Position numbers and translations under genes: made by a program
The notes under the pieces: generated by a model
What the model saw: only the letters and a program-made list of their open reading frames with translations
What the model was told of the DNA's origin: nothing
Database searches by the model: none
NCBI GenBank assembly: GCA_014529385.2
Contig: CM043964.1
Location: 131,357,420 to 131,421,419 of the forward strand
Reading direction: 5' to 3'
Source: Adiantum capillus-veneris
Lineage: Eukaryota; Streptophyta; Polypodiopsida; Polypodiales; Pteridaceae
Length of the DNA stretch: 64,000 nucleotides
Shown: piece by piece, positions 43,927 to 54,524 of the stretch
Layout of the letters: each line of letters starts with the position of its first letter
Numbering within the stretch: position 1 is the stretch's first letter

Positions 43927-46900
43927 TCAAAACTGATTAGGGCCCCAAGTCCTTACAATGAGCATTAATACACTTACTAATGGTCCTAAATTTAGAAAAC
44001 ATAATAACACTAGCGGCAACATGGTACCATCCCAAGGGGATAAGTGACCTACTTTGTCAGGGGGTGATTTGATGGCTTGACAAATGGGACATTGTTGTAT
44101 GAAATGTGAAATGGTCTGACATATTTTGGGCCAATAATAGTGATGTCTAAGCTTGGCTAGAACCTTATGGAACCCCAAATGTCCCGACGTTGGATGACTA
44201 TGATAATAGACCAAGTACTGAGGGCGTAAGGCAGTAGGTACATACACATGGGTCTCCTACCTAGGGCAAGAATAATACAAGATCTTATCCATGATTACAA
44301 ATTGTATGTGAGATGGTGTAAGAATCCTAGATTGTAAACAAGGAGCGATTTTGTTGATATCTGGGTCTTGTTATTGAAGACCTTCCATCTGAAGTAAGCT
44401 TATCGGTAGCTCTATAGGGTCTGGTGAAAACTGAGTGGCATGTATATCGGCATGAGATAACCATAGAGATCCTTTGTGGTACTCAAGTTAAAAGGTATAA
44501 TCTTGAAGAGCCAAAATCCACCTTAAAAGAAGGCAACTGGGCGGGTGATTTTTTTTTGTATGAGTGGTACAAGAGGTTGGTGATTTGTTTTGACCACAAC
44601 TTTAGATCCATGGAGATATGATGAAATTTAGCAAAAGCCCATACAATCGCTAGCAACTTTTTCTGTCGTGGAGTACTTGGTTTCGGCTGGAGTGAGTGAA
44701 CGGTTTATGCATGAGATTAGATGACCAGGTATGCTCATCTTTCTGCAATAGCAAAACCCCTAAACCATGGTTGGAAACATCCGTCTATAGGAGGAAGGGC
44801 TTTTGGAAATCAGGATGTGCGAGGATGGCTGCTTGTAAATTAATATGCTTTAGCTGATGAAAACTTTGTTGGCAGGCAGCCGTTTGATTGTACTTCCTTC
44901 CTTTCTTGAGGTGACAATGAAGGGGGTATGTGTTTGATGCTAGATTTGGGACAACCGAAAAGAGAAGTTAGCCATACCAAGTAAACTTTGAAGAGCCTTG
45001 ACATTGAAATGTGGTGGGTAATATTGTATAGCTAATAACTTGGCTTGATCCATCTGAATACCATCATTAGAGAGGATGAAGCCACGAAATTTCAGCTTAG
45101 TGGCACCCCACTTTCACTTCTTCAGCTATAGCTTTAGATTATAGTGCTTGATCCACTTGAGGACTTCATGAAGGACATGTAAGTGGTGTTCCCAAGTAGG
45201 TATGTGTATGAGAATATCATCCAGGTATACTACAACAACACCTTGTAAGATAAGGTCATGAAAAACACGATTAGCATTACGTTGAAAAGTACTTTGAGTA
45301 TATGAAAGGCCAAATGGCATGCGTGTAAATTGATACAAGCCTAGTGGAGTCCGAAAAGCTGTTTTGTGAGCGTCAGCTAGGTTTTAACACTAGAATGGTA
45401 ACCTAACAGGACATAAAAGTGTCCTTTCAGGGTTTTGGGAAAAAAATCCAAAACCATAGTAGACCCACTCATTTTGAAAAATCCTTTCATGAGCTTATAG
45501 TTCAAGAATTGCTACATATGGAAAAAATGAGAAACTTGTAAGTTTTCTCATCCCTTGGTCACTGCAAGCCTCCAAAGTTGATGGACCAGTGCATTTTTCC
45601 CAAAACAGCAATTTCTTACGGTTGATTGCATATAAATAAGAGTGGAGATTTTTGTAGGACGTGAGATAAAATGCTCCGTTAACTTCAATGGGTTGGTGAT
45701 CAAAACATATGGTTGCTTTTACCTCACTAATTTTTTTTGGGCAAAAAAAATAGGTACAAAAAAGTTGCATTTTTGCCATTCTGTGGACCTATCATCAAAG
45801 TTTCTATAGTCACGCTCAATACAGATACTATATACATGTTTTCTTAGTTCCCTTTGGGCCTTTGGATTCAAAAGGAGCCATGGAGCATGTCAAAAGGATA
45901 ATGGATCTCTTACTAAGTGCAACCTTGGGCGCAATGATAAAGTGCTAAATACAGCAAACATGAAAAAACTGGGTTTAGCATTATGACCTCTAGAAACCCA
46001 TAGAAACTACTCAATATCTAGCCAAGTTTATAGTCCATGATTAGATATGGTTACTACCTACAAAATACACACAATTGGCTTAAGAAACTAGCAATATTGA
46101 GAAAGTTATACTTGCTACTCTAAAATGTAGCGTATTCTTCAGTAATCAAAAAACTCAACCATCATTATATACTATGCTATATAGAATATTAGGTCCCCCA
46201 AAACTCAAGGAAGTTTAGCTTTATGTTATACATTACACTTACACAATCAAAATTGAATTTGGATATCAAGAAAGCCACCAAAAAAATCATAAAAGTGCTA
46301 ATTTTGGCCAAAAAACAGGATTATGCAATTCTTGTAAGTTGGTCATAACTTTCAATTTTAACACTTAGCTTTCTCTACAAGCATCAAAACATGTTGAGAG
46401 CTATGAAGGCCTAACCTCTAGCCATCTAAACCTCACAAACATGAAGTTTAGAGTGGTATACTTGCCAAAAATTGAAAAAAAGCCAAAAACAGGACCCGTT
46501 TTTTCACAGAGTTTAGGTTCAAAAATGTTGTGCAAGAGTAAGGTTAATGGTGAGATCGATACTCTAAAAAAAATGCTAAGTTTTTTTCAGCTCATAAGGC
46601 AACTTTGTGGATATATAGCACCTAGAAATTCATTTTCATACTCTTCAAATAATTCAAGCAAAATGGCCACTTAACAGTGTCCAAGGACATAAAAATGTCC
46701 TGTTACCATTCTAGTGTTAATGGTATTTGCCAGTATCCGAAGGCGAGATCAAGAGAAGTAAAATACCGAGAACTTCCTAATTGATCTAGGAGGTCATTGA
46801 TCCTTGGAAGAGGATACAGGTCATGAACAATCACTTTATTAAAAGGGAAAAAATCAATACAAAAACGATAAGTACCATCATCCTTCCGAACTAGGTGAGG

Positions 46901-48696
46901 TTCAAAGACCCAATTGATTTTTGAAGGGACTACATGACACCTTTTTGCAAAATCTCTTGGACCATGTGATTGATCTGCTCATAAGCGGCTGGTGAGCGAT
47001 GTTGTGATGCCATCTTAATCGGGGTAGCATCTCCCATGCAAATTGAATGACACACAGGTAAAGTAATGGTTGCGTTGCTGGTCTTTCGATGAAATAAAGA
47101 AGAGAATTTCCTGAGTAAGTGATGGATATCTTGTGTGCGACTTTTGGTTGAGAGAACTGTGTGTTGAGCATGAACAAAATTAGGACCTGACTGGGAATAC
47201 AACACTGGAATAGGGAGTGTATTTGGGAGAATGAGATGGTGAGTGTCAAAGTGCAGTTTAGCTCGTGTTTGAATGAACCAATCACAACCAATACTTATTG
47301 GGAAAAGTTTTCGAGGGAGGACATAAAATGCATGTGTGAAAGTTGTGTGTACTAAATGGAAAGTGCAGTGTCCCACTACATTAGAATGATCGAGCTGGTT
47401 GTTATCACCAAAGAGTACTAAAATTGGATGAGTGACTTGAGTAGAAAGACCTAATTCTGTGACTAGGGATTTACTTATGGAGGAGATTGTGCTAGGTGAG
47501 TCAAGCAATGCCTCATGTGTCGTGTATGTGAAGGAGAGTTGAGCACACCATGTGTCCTGAAGAAGTAGATGCTTGAATATACGAGTGCGTGCCTTCCATC
47601 ATCCACCCGCTGAAATGTTTTCCCGATAAAGCTGCGAGAGTGGCCGTGTTACCAATTTGAATTTGGACATTTTGCAACTATTGTGGAGCTCGGCGAGCAA
47701 CAATGTTGTGAACCTGAACTTTGCATTCTGAGGTTGTCGTTGATGAGATTGTAGCCGTCAACAATGCCTCCGGAAATGACCATATGTGTTACATTAAAAG
47801 CATTTAGGGCGGCCCTGTGCATCTCTATCTGGGAAAGACCTGTGACTTGTACATCTATGTCCATGGGTGTGGGTAAATTGGGTACAACTCAGATATTGCT
47901 AGAGGACGGAGTTAGCAAAGGTTGTACTTGTTCATTCATCATTGCACCTTCAATACGCTGGGCAATTTGAATTGCTGGATGAAAGCTGGTAGGGCCTTGG
48001 TCCCATACACGATGTGAGATGTCATGGCGAAGACGTGGCAAGAGGAAAAACGAGTTCATTTCTTTTGACATGGTAGGGTCTGCTCGCAAGAGAAGTTTGT
48101 TAATCTTGACACCGAATTGGGCAATTGGCTCATGCTGTTGTTGGCGCAAAGCATTCAATTGTTTAAGAGCAGTTTGAGTGACATCTTGATGAGCAAAGTT
48201 TTGGATTAATAGTGACTTCAGCAAGTTCCAATCGGCTTTGATGCATTTTGAATGTTGTTTAAACCAGATGGCAGTAACACCTTCGAACAATGTGTGGGCC
48301 TCCAAGGTACGAGGATTATCTTGCCATTGAGGATAAACTGGCGACATTGTCAAAATGATCTAGCCAGGTGAGCATGTTCTCAGTGGGCAAACCTAAGAAT
48401 GGCTTGGGCCGTATCTTGGGGTCTGGTTGATGAGTCTTGGCCGACTGTGTAGAGAGATAACTAATGAAGGATTGGTTTGTGTGATTAACCTTGGCTAAGA
48501 GTGTGGAAAGACGATGGAACATCTGCTCTGCAATAAAGGGTTGTGAAGCAAGTTCGGGATGCATGGAAGCATCCTCGAACTGCGAAGAACTTGGTTGGTG
48601 TCTGGGGGATAGAGTGTGACTCATTGTGAAGACTATGCTAGGCTCAAAGATGGCTAAGGGAGCTTCGTCTTGTGTTTGAAATGGGGAAGGTGACAA
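43927..48696 (-). pseudogene. Ty3/gypsy gag-pol remnant (element F)
   Basis: Read leftwards. Gag spans 48696-47889 across a frame change near 48340 (PKPFLGLPTENMLTWLDHF, AHTLFEGVTAIWFKQ, INKLLLRADPTMSKEM). A zinc knuckle lies at about 47803-47762 in another frame, CF-stop-CNTYGHFRRHC, with TAA where Gln is usual. An aspartic-protease-like part carries LLDSPSTISSISKSLV, with DSP where DSG or DTG is usual (47508 onward). RT starts near 46930, is split by a MITE at 45388-46716, and resumes with ADAHKTAFRTPLGLYQFTRMPFGL and the active-site VVVVYLDDILIH (45126-45338). RNase H is broken at 44250-45100. The integrase zinc-binding HHCC region (YHSHPTSGHLGFH, CPICQAIK) ends at 43927; the DDE core is absent. 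No LTR was found for it. Confidence 0.8.
45384..46720. mobile_element. piggyBac-like MITE with TTAA target duplication
   Basis: The element is 45388-46716 (1329 bp), flanked on both sides by TTAA. Terminal inverted repeats begin CACTAGAATGGTAAC and are followed on both sides by a short palindrome (AGGACATAAAAGTGTCCT on the left, AGGACATAAAAATGTCCT on the right). Removing it with one TTAA restores the RT reading of element F between QIPLKP and ADAHKT apart from one base. The interior is AT-rich and has no transposase; the longest frames have no domain. TTAA duplications and a CnCTAGA-type terminus are hallmarks of the piggyBac superfamily. Confidence 0.82.
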
Positions 48697-49066
48697 TCAA
48701 GAACCCGTTCCCCAGATAACAAGAAGTGGTGCTTCTTGCCTTGCCCGTCAACTCCACCAATGTGGAATACTCCATTCTCTGTTCCACCTGCCAATCTGTC
48801 GACAGTGTGTGCCTTTCTATTATAGGCTGGCTGAGCGTACAACAAGCCAAGACCATATCTGTGACAACTGCTAGCCTCACTGGACTTGATAGGACACGTC
48901 AGTAGGGGAGCTACAATATCAAAAAATTTTAGAGGTAAACTGAGTAAATTTAAAGTTTTTATAATAAATTACACTAAGTTTCTCTAAATTTTGTAGGTTT
49001 TCTCACAAGAGGTTTCCTCCTGCATTGTACCGGGCAAGAGGGTGTGCTCTTTCTAAACCCAAACAC
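48697..49066. other. upstream part of element F and flanking sequence
   Basis: 48697-48890 probably belongs to the element F leader, judging from position only. 48915-49020 is an inverted copy of the dispersed AT-rich repeat described at 52780-52975 and 63530-63995 (shared words TTTTAGAGGTAAA, TTTTGTAGGTTTTCTCAC). There is no gene. Confidence 0.4.
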
Positions 49067-49715
49067 CCCCCCCCCCCCAGCTATGAAAGAACAACTACAT
49101 GTCACTTCAACAGAAAGTGGCGCTTGTCTACGGATAGACGACACTGGAACTTTAAGTTCAAAACCATGTACTACTATGGCTGATTGCTCACCTTCAAATT
49201 TGAAACATAGAGGTAAATCTTAAAATTTGTAGGTGGACCGTGGAATACACTAAAGCTAGGTTTTTTTCGAGCGCTTCGAGTGGGAGTCACAACCTATGGA
49301 GTGACGAGTCTGAAGGCGACTAGTCTTAAGAGGCGTTTGAATGTTGACTAGTGGATGTATGGAAACTTGAAAGGGTCTATCTAGGGCTTTCTAGGTAATC
49401 GTTTCAGTCAAAGAGGTCCTTTTTTTCACCGTACTCTTGAGAGGGGTTAACAGCTTTCTCCGAGTTAGGTTGTGTAATTCGGTGAAGTTTGAACGTCTTC
49501 GCCAACAATTGCAATCTGCAGAGAGATTCAAGAGATTTAAGGGAGAGTCGGGCAGCGTGCTAAGTCAATGCCCTGATCGTCGCAAGTTAGGCACTTACGC
49601 CCACAAGGAATAACGACATGTCTTTTGTTGTGCCAGGTGCTCTTTTTGGGCGATTCACGTCTTCCTTGAAGTTGAAGTTCCTTCTCAAGTTCTCGAATCT
49701 CATTTACATGCACAG

Positions 49716-49781
<66 letters not shown>

Positions 49782-49936
49782 ACCGCCTCACCCTTCACGT
49801 CGTAGTACGTACTTGCACAACAATGTCCCAGCTCACAGAGAGCAGCTTCAAACATACCTACTACACTCATTCATGAAGCGGGTCTCTCTCTCTGTCTCTC
49901 TCTACACACACACACACAACAACAAGAACAACAGAT
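49067..49936. other. region upstream of the KCS gene
   Basis: Begins with a C run at 49067-49079. It has no convincing gene. A (GT)n(GA)n compound microsatellite lies at 49724-49780. From about 49876 the DNA becomes CT-rich, with two CT tracts (49881-49905, 49995-50022) that fit a plant 5' leader. Confidence 0.45.
49724..49780. repeat. (GT)n(GA)n compound microsatellite
   Basis: GT repeats pass directly into GA repeats. It is the reverse complement of the (CT)n(CA)n type seen elsewhere in the window. Confidence 0.95.
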
Positions 49937-49993
49937 GTCAAGCTCATCTTTTAGCTGGCTTGAGGGGTTGGGACAGTCTCCTACTTATAGGAG

Positions 49994-50024
<31 letters not shown>

Positions 50025-50036
50025 ACCTTGCACACC

Positions 50037-51428
50037 ATGCAGCCCCTCTCTGTCTCCCTTCTTCAAGCCCTCTCCTCTCTCTTGCTTGTTCCTCCCCCTC
50101 TGCAGCTCATTCTAGCCTCCCTCTATGCTCTTCTCTGCTCCTTCTACATTGCCGCCATCCTGCGGAAGAGAGCCGCGCACCATGTTTTCATCATTAACTA
50201 TGGCTGCTTCAAGCCCCCCTTGTCATGGAGAATCCCCCATGCCTCCTTCCTGGAGCATTGCCATCTCTTTGAGGGTGCCTACGAACAGAAAAGCCTCGAT
50301 TTCCAGCGCAAGATCGTCGACCGGTCCGGCATCAGTGAGCTCTCCTCCTTGCCCCCCGCCTTCACGTATCTTCCCCCAAGACTCAACCTCCCCAATGCGC
50401 GATACGAGTGCGAAAGCGTCATCTTCGGTGCGATCGACGAGCTTTTCTCGTCGGTCGATGTCAGGCTGCAGCAAATCGGTGTCCTCGTCACCAACTGCTC
50501 TGTTTTCAATCCAACTCCCTCCATGTCTTCCATGGTCATACACAAATACAAGCTCCCAGAGGATGTGAAAAGCTACAGTCTTGGAGGAATGGGGTGCGCG
50601 GCGGGCATCCTCGCGCTCGACTTGGCGTACAGAGTCCTTCTTGCTCACCCCAACACGTATGCGCTCGTGCTAAGCACGGAGAATGTGACTCAGAATTTGT
50701 ATTGTGGAAACCAGAGGTCCATGTTGGTCACCAACTGCCTATTCAGGTCAGGTGCCTCTGCAGTCTTGCTATCAAACAAGTGGGGGGATAGGGGGAAGTC
50801 CAAATACCAAATTTTGCACACAGCAAGGACCCAAGTGGCAGCACATGACCATGCCTACAGAAGCATATTTCAAGAGGAGGATTCAGTGGGGATCATCGGC
50901 GTCTCATTGTCGAAGGAGCTGATGCAGAGCGCGGCGCTCGCGCTGGAGCATAACATGAAGATGCTGGGGCCCAAGGTACTGCCCACATGGGAGATCATCC
51001 TCTACATTGTGAGCCAGATCAAAAGGAAGCTGAGTATGGATGATCACAAGCCCTACATACCCAAGTTCAAGAAAGCGTTCGAGCACATATGCGTGCACGC
51101 GGGCGGGAAGGCGGTGGTACGGGCGGTGGAGCAGAGTTTGGACATTCCGAGGGAGGTGACGGAGGCATCGCACATGACGCTATACAGGTTCGGGAACTTG
51201 TCGTCGGCGTCTGTGTGGTACGAGTTGGCGTATGAGGAGGGGAAGGGGAGGGTGAAGAAAGGGAACATGGTGTGGCAGATAGGGCTGGGGAGTGGGTTCA
51301 AGTGTTGCAGCGCGGTGCTGAAGGCGCTGAAGAGCATTGACAAGCAGAGCTGCAGCCCTTGTTGGGCCGATTGCATCGAAAGCTTGCCCGTCAGGCCCGA
51401 CAGCAACACGCATGCCGATCACCAGTAG
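50037..51428 (+). CDS. KCS: 3-ketoacyl-CoA synthase (KCS), FAE1 family
   Basis: Condensing enzyme of very-long-chain fatty acid elongation in the endoplasmic reticulum; it joins malonyl-CoA to a long acyl-CoA, feeding waxes, cutin/suberin and sphingolipids. 463 residues from ATG 50037, intronless; family members are usually 450-550. Residues 4-40 are hydrophobic (membrane anchor). The catalytic Cys187 is in LGGMGCAAG, His350 and His354 in EHICVHAGGKAV, and Asn387 in YRFGNLSS. Spacings of 167 and 33 residues match Arabidopsis FAE1 (Cys223, His391, Asn424). The C-terminal NMVWQIGLGSGFKCCSAVL is also typical. I chose 50037 because the frame upstream to 49935 only encodes Ser-Leu repeats from a CT microsatellite. 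Its codon use is GC-rich compared with the flanks. The CT-rich leader suggests it is expressed. Confidence 0.95.
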   Translation: MQPLSVSLLQALSSLLLVPPPLQLILASLYALLCSFYIAAILRKRAAHHVFIINYGCFKPPLSWRIPHASFLEHCHLFEGAYEQKSLDFQRKIVDRSGISELSSLPPAFTYLPPRLNLPNARYECESVIFGAIDELFSSVDVRLQQIGVLVTNCSVFNPTPSMSSMVIHKYKLPEDVKSYSLGGMGCAAGILALDLAYRVLLAHPNTYALVLSTENVTQNLYCGNQRSMLVTNCLFRSGASAVLLSNKWGDRGKSKYQILHTARTQVAAHDHAYRSIFQEEDSVGIIGVSLSKELMQSAALALEHNMKMLGPKVLPTWEIILYIVSQIKRKLSMDDHKPYIPKFKKAFEHICVHAGGKAVVRAVEQSLDIPREVTEASHMTLYRFGNLSSASVWYELAYEEGKGRVKKGNMVWQIGLGSGFKCCSAVLKALKSIDKQSCSPCWADCIESLPVRPDSNTHADHQ

Positions 51429-52780
51429 TTTATTATGGCCTGCTCAACTGAGCTGCGCCAACATGTACTTGTCGTCTTCTTGTCTAGCAACCAAACATTA
51501 CTAAATTTTATTCAATTCCTTTATTGGAATGTCACCTTTTCCCATCACCCACAGCTGCTCATTAAGGCATGGCACATGCATACACACACACATACATCAC
51601 TCTCAATGAACTTTTTATCACACATATTGTCTCTTTTTTTAATCCCCAACATGTCGGAGTCCCCAGTGGCTCATCTTCGTTAATAAACAACACTGGGTCT
51701 ATTCAAGGGATCAACGCCAGGGGTTCCATCCACCGTCGATTAATCTCCAGCGAGCGCAAAACGATAAGGGTTCCCAACCGGCCGTCAACCCTTGAACCCA
51801 CATCCTACCCCTACACACTCCCACATCCAATCCAACTCGCCTAGTGCGTGCCGTTGTATGCATTGCGAGTCTCGCGCTATATAAGTCTTGCCCCTCGTTG
51901 TTGCGTTGATTTGACGGCCCAAAGCTCCCTGCCCCGTCGAAAACACGTCCCTATCATAGATCCCTCGAGTGACACCCCGTGTCACTTACAAACGAGGGTG
52001 GCTCGTTACAAGAAATTTTGGACAGATTCTCACAATAATTACCGTGTTTTGATTTACCTCAACATCATGAGCTTTTGTGAGGGAGGCACGGCATACCTAG
52101 CTAGGTATGCGGTGCCTCCCCGAGCAGAAGCTCGTGATGTTATGCATTGTATGAAAAACATTGAAAAAGCCTTCCTTTTTCTACATGAGAGAATTTCTAA
52201 ATCTTCCTGTGTCACCCCATTGGCTAAATATGGTCAGTCAGTCGGTCGATTGATTGATCGATGGAGGTAGATCGATCGATCGATGGGTTCCAGTTGTCAA
52301 GCTCGTCCTCTACAAAGACCTACCCACTGTTTCCAAGTTTTGGCCATTGATTGACCGTGTGAAGCTTCATTGCAATGGCTCTCTACACCAATTGATGCCA
52401 CTACTTGGTACATTGCTAGATTCTTGAAATGCACCTTGCCCTTTGTCCTCCCTCGTAGCTTTAAAGACACCGGCAATTTTTTTCTTTTCGTGTTTTCTCC
52501 TCCCCCCCTCCCCCCTCCCCTCTTCAAGAATTCACATTTTCTTCATACTATGTAAAATAAAGAAAATTCTTTGAAATGATAAGGTGTTTCTTTTTGTTAT
52601 TTGTTCAAAAATATGTGGGATTTGAGAAAAGAATAATAGTACCCTCGCTTATCAACATGTGTTATTTATTATGGGTGTGTTATTCCAACACACCCACAAG
52701 ACATCCATCATCCGGAGCATAGATAGTTGATCGTCATCTGCAAGGTAATTTTGTAAGCTAGATCCATTATTTAAATAGAT
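51429..52780. other. downstream of KCS
   Basis: The first 300 bp or so are probable KCS 3' untranslated sequence. No further gene is recognised. A long hairpin lies at 52063-52139, GATCGATC-type short repeats at 52245-52285, and a C/T-rich tract at 52497-52525. Confidence 0.45.
52063..52139. repeat. long imperfect hairpin with perfect 20-bp palindromic core
   Basis: The core GCATACCTAGCTAGGTATGC (52091-52110) is a perfect palindrome. It is extended by GGAGGCACG pairing with GGTGCCTCC (one mismatch) and then by CATCATGAGCTT pairing with AAGCTCGTGATG. The total arm is about 38 nt with no loop beyond the palindrome centre. Confidence 0.85.
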
Positions 52781-52975
52781 CCTAGGTTTAGTGTAATACC
52801 ACCTCCATATTTTGAGATTTATCTCTAAATATCAAATTTGAAGGTGAGAAAACCTAGAATTGTTTTAATAAAAAATAGTAAAATTTAGTGTTAAAATCTT
52901 CAATATTAATCAATCTACTTCTTCTATTTCTCATATGTAGGATTGCCAAGCTTTTGGAAACAAGCTGAAGTATTT
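52780..52975 (+). repeat. dispersed AT-rich repeat, copy 2
   Basis: Shares ordered words with 63530-63995: CCTAGGTnTAGTGTAATnCCACCT, TTTGAnATTTAnCTCTAAAT, ATTTGAAnGTG, AAAACCTA, TCATATGTAGGnTTGCCAAG, TTTTGGAAA. A partial inverted copy lies at 48915-49020. The type is unknown. Confidence 0.7.
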
Positions 52976-53065
52976 CAGGGGGCTTTCAAAAGGCAAAAAA
53001 GTGATTATTTAAGGGTCATTAGAGTTTAAAAATCTTTTTTAAAAAGGTAAAAGCTCATAATGATC

Positions 53066-53076
53066 TTTGGGGGGGG

Positions 53077-53107
<31 letters not shown>

Positions 53108-53110
53108 GGT
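53066..53110. repeat. poly-G/(GA)n tract
   Basis: A run of G, then GA repeats, then another long G run. Confidence 0.93.
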
Positions 53111-53318
53111 GCTTAAAAGAAACCTTTTACTTAGCTCTTAATGTAAAGGGTACATTTACAAAATTTAAGCCAGTATGTCCCTACAATCTTTCTCGATTTG
53201 CTTTGAGAGGTATCTTTGGAGATGTAGTTGTGTTTGGTGGGGGAAAAGCCAAGGAGTCAACACGTGTTGGTATGTCTTAAGAGGAAAAAAAACGGTGCGT
53301 ATGGCAGGTGTGGGGGGG

Positions 53319-53349
<31 letters not shown>

Positions 53350-53726
53350 AGTGTGTTGGGATGTTTGTGAAGAGAAAAGTGATTGTTGTGGTCGACAAGG
53401 AGTTGTCTTTGCTCATGACTACAGGTGGGAGGGCGGACAGGAGACGCATGTCGAGGAGAGACACATGTTGACAAGGGGAGAGAGGAAGAGAGAGGTGGAG
53501 CAGATGTAGGGATGTAGGCCGTAGCAGGAGAGGGTGTGTGTGTGGGTGTGGCGAGGCGTTAGCCCTGTCAGGTCTCACAAGCACGTTAGTGCGCATCATG
53601 CATGGCCATTTCTCCTAGACGTGGAGAAAGAGAAGAGTGATGGCGAGGATGCCGATTGCACAGAGGGCACGATGGTGCAAAAGTAGTGGAAGCTAGATAC
53701 CTTTGTGGTGTGTGTGCGTGTATGTG

Positions 53727-53757
<31 letters not shown>

Positions 53758-54417
53758 GTCCTCTATTGCGTGATGTGGCGAATGGCGATCACAGTCCTCC
53801 GGGTCTCCAGATACACCTCTCATGAGCACACATGGCAAGAGTTGATCGGGCAGTCTCTGTTGCGCATTGCAATTCGGATTTGAGCAAGGCGACGACTTGG
53901 GCTGAGGTTGCAACGGCGCGAGGCTTCAAGCCGGCGGGCGCATACTTGCAATGAGACAGAGGCAGGCTATGTTGGTGGTGAAGCAAGCACGCATCCAAGG
54001 GTGCAATTGGGGCCTTTTTCTTTTTTATTTGAAAGATTCGCACAAAATCTCGGTGGTTAATGTATTAATGGGTCTTGAAAAGACCGAGTATTAATTGATA
54101 TTTATCATTGAAAGTGTACAAACTTAAATCATAACAATTAAAGTAAAAAAATAAAAATATATAATTATTATTTTTAATTGAAAATTTACTTACATAGCTT
54201 AAAAGTTCACATTTCAAAAAACGTGGAGCTATTAATTGTTTGCCTATGCATTCTTAGATTCTTAGAGAACCTCATCAAAAGGGTTCTAAAAGCTTGCCTC
54301 CTTTGCTCTTATCTTATTTGTGAAGCTTTAAAGATCATGCATGTCACTGTATACAAGTACTCTTCTACCAAAAAAAGCATTCAAACATACTCAAGAGATT
54401 TTTTTCGAACTAGTTTA
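53111..54417. other. intergenic, no gene seen
   Basis: Moderately GC-rich DNA with a GA tract at 53318-53345 and a CT tract at 53731-53757. A 53270-53620 stretch is open on both strands only because of these repeats. I see no domain, splice-supported exon or RNA gene. Confidence 0.45.
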
Positions 54418-54420
54418 TAC

Positions 54421-54460
54421 ATACACACACACACATATACATACATATATATATATACAT

Positions 54461-54523
<63 letters not shown>

Positions 54524-54524
54524 T
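54421..54524. repeat. (CA)n(TA)n(CA)n(TA)n(GA)n compound microsatellite
   Basis: Five dinucleotide blocks in a row, with few interruptions. Confidence 0.93.

Noticed and set aside
49935-50036. N-terminal extension of KCS by 34 residues
   Set aside because: It would be encoded by the CT microsatellite leader (Ser-Leu repeats). The hydrophobic anchor typical of the family starts only after the ATG at 50037.
52245-52285. GATC-repeat regulatory element
   Set aside because: It is a short GATCGATC simple repeat with no supporting context.
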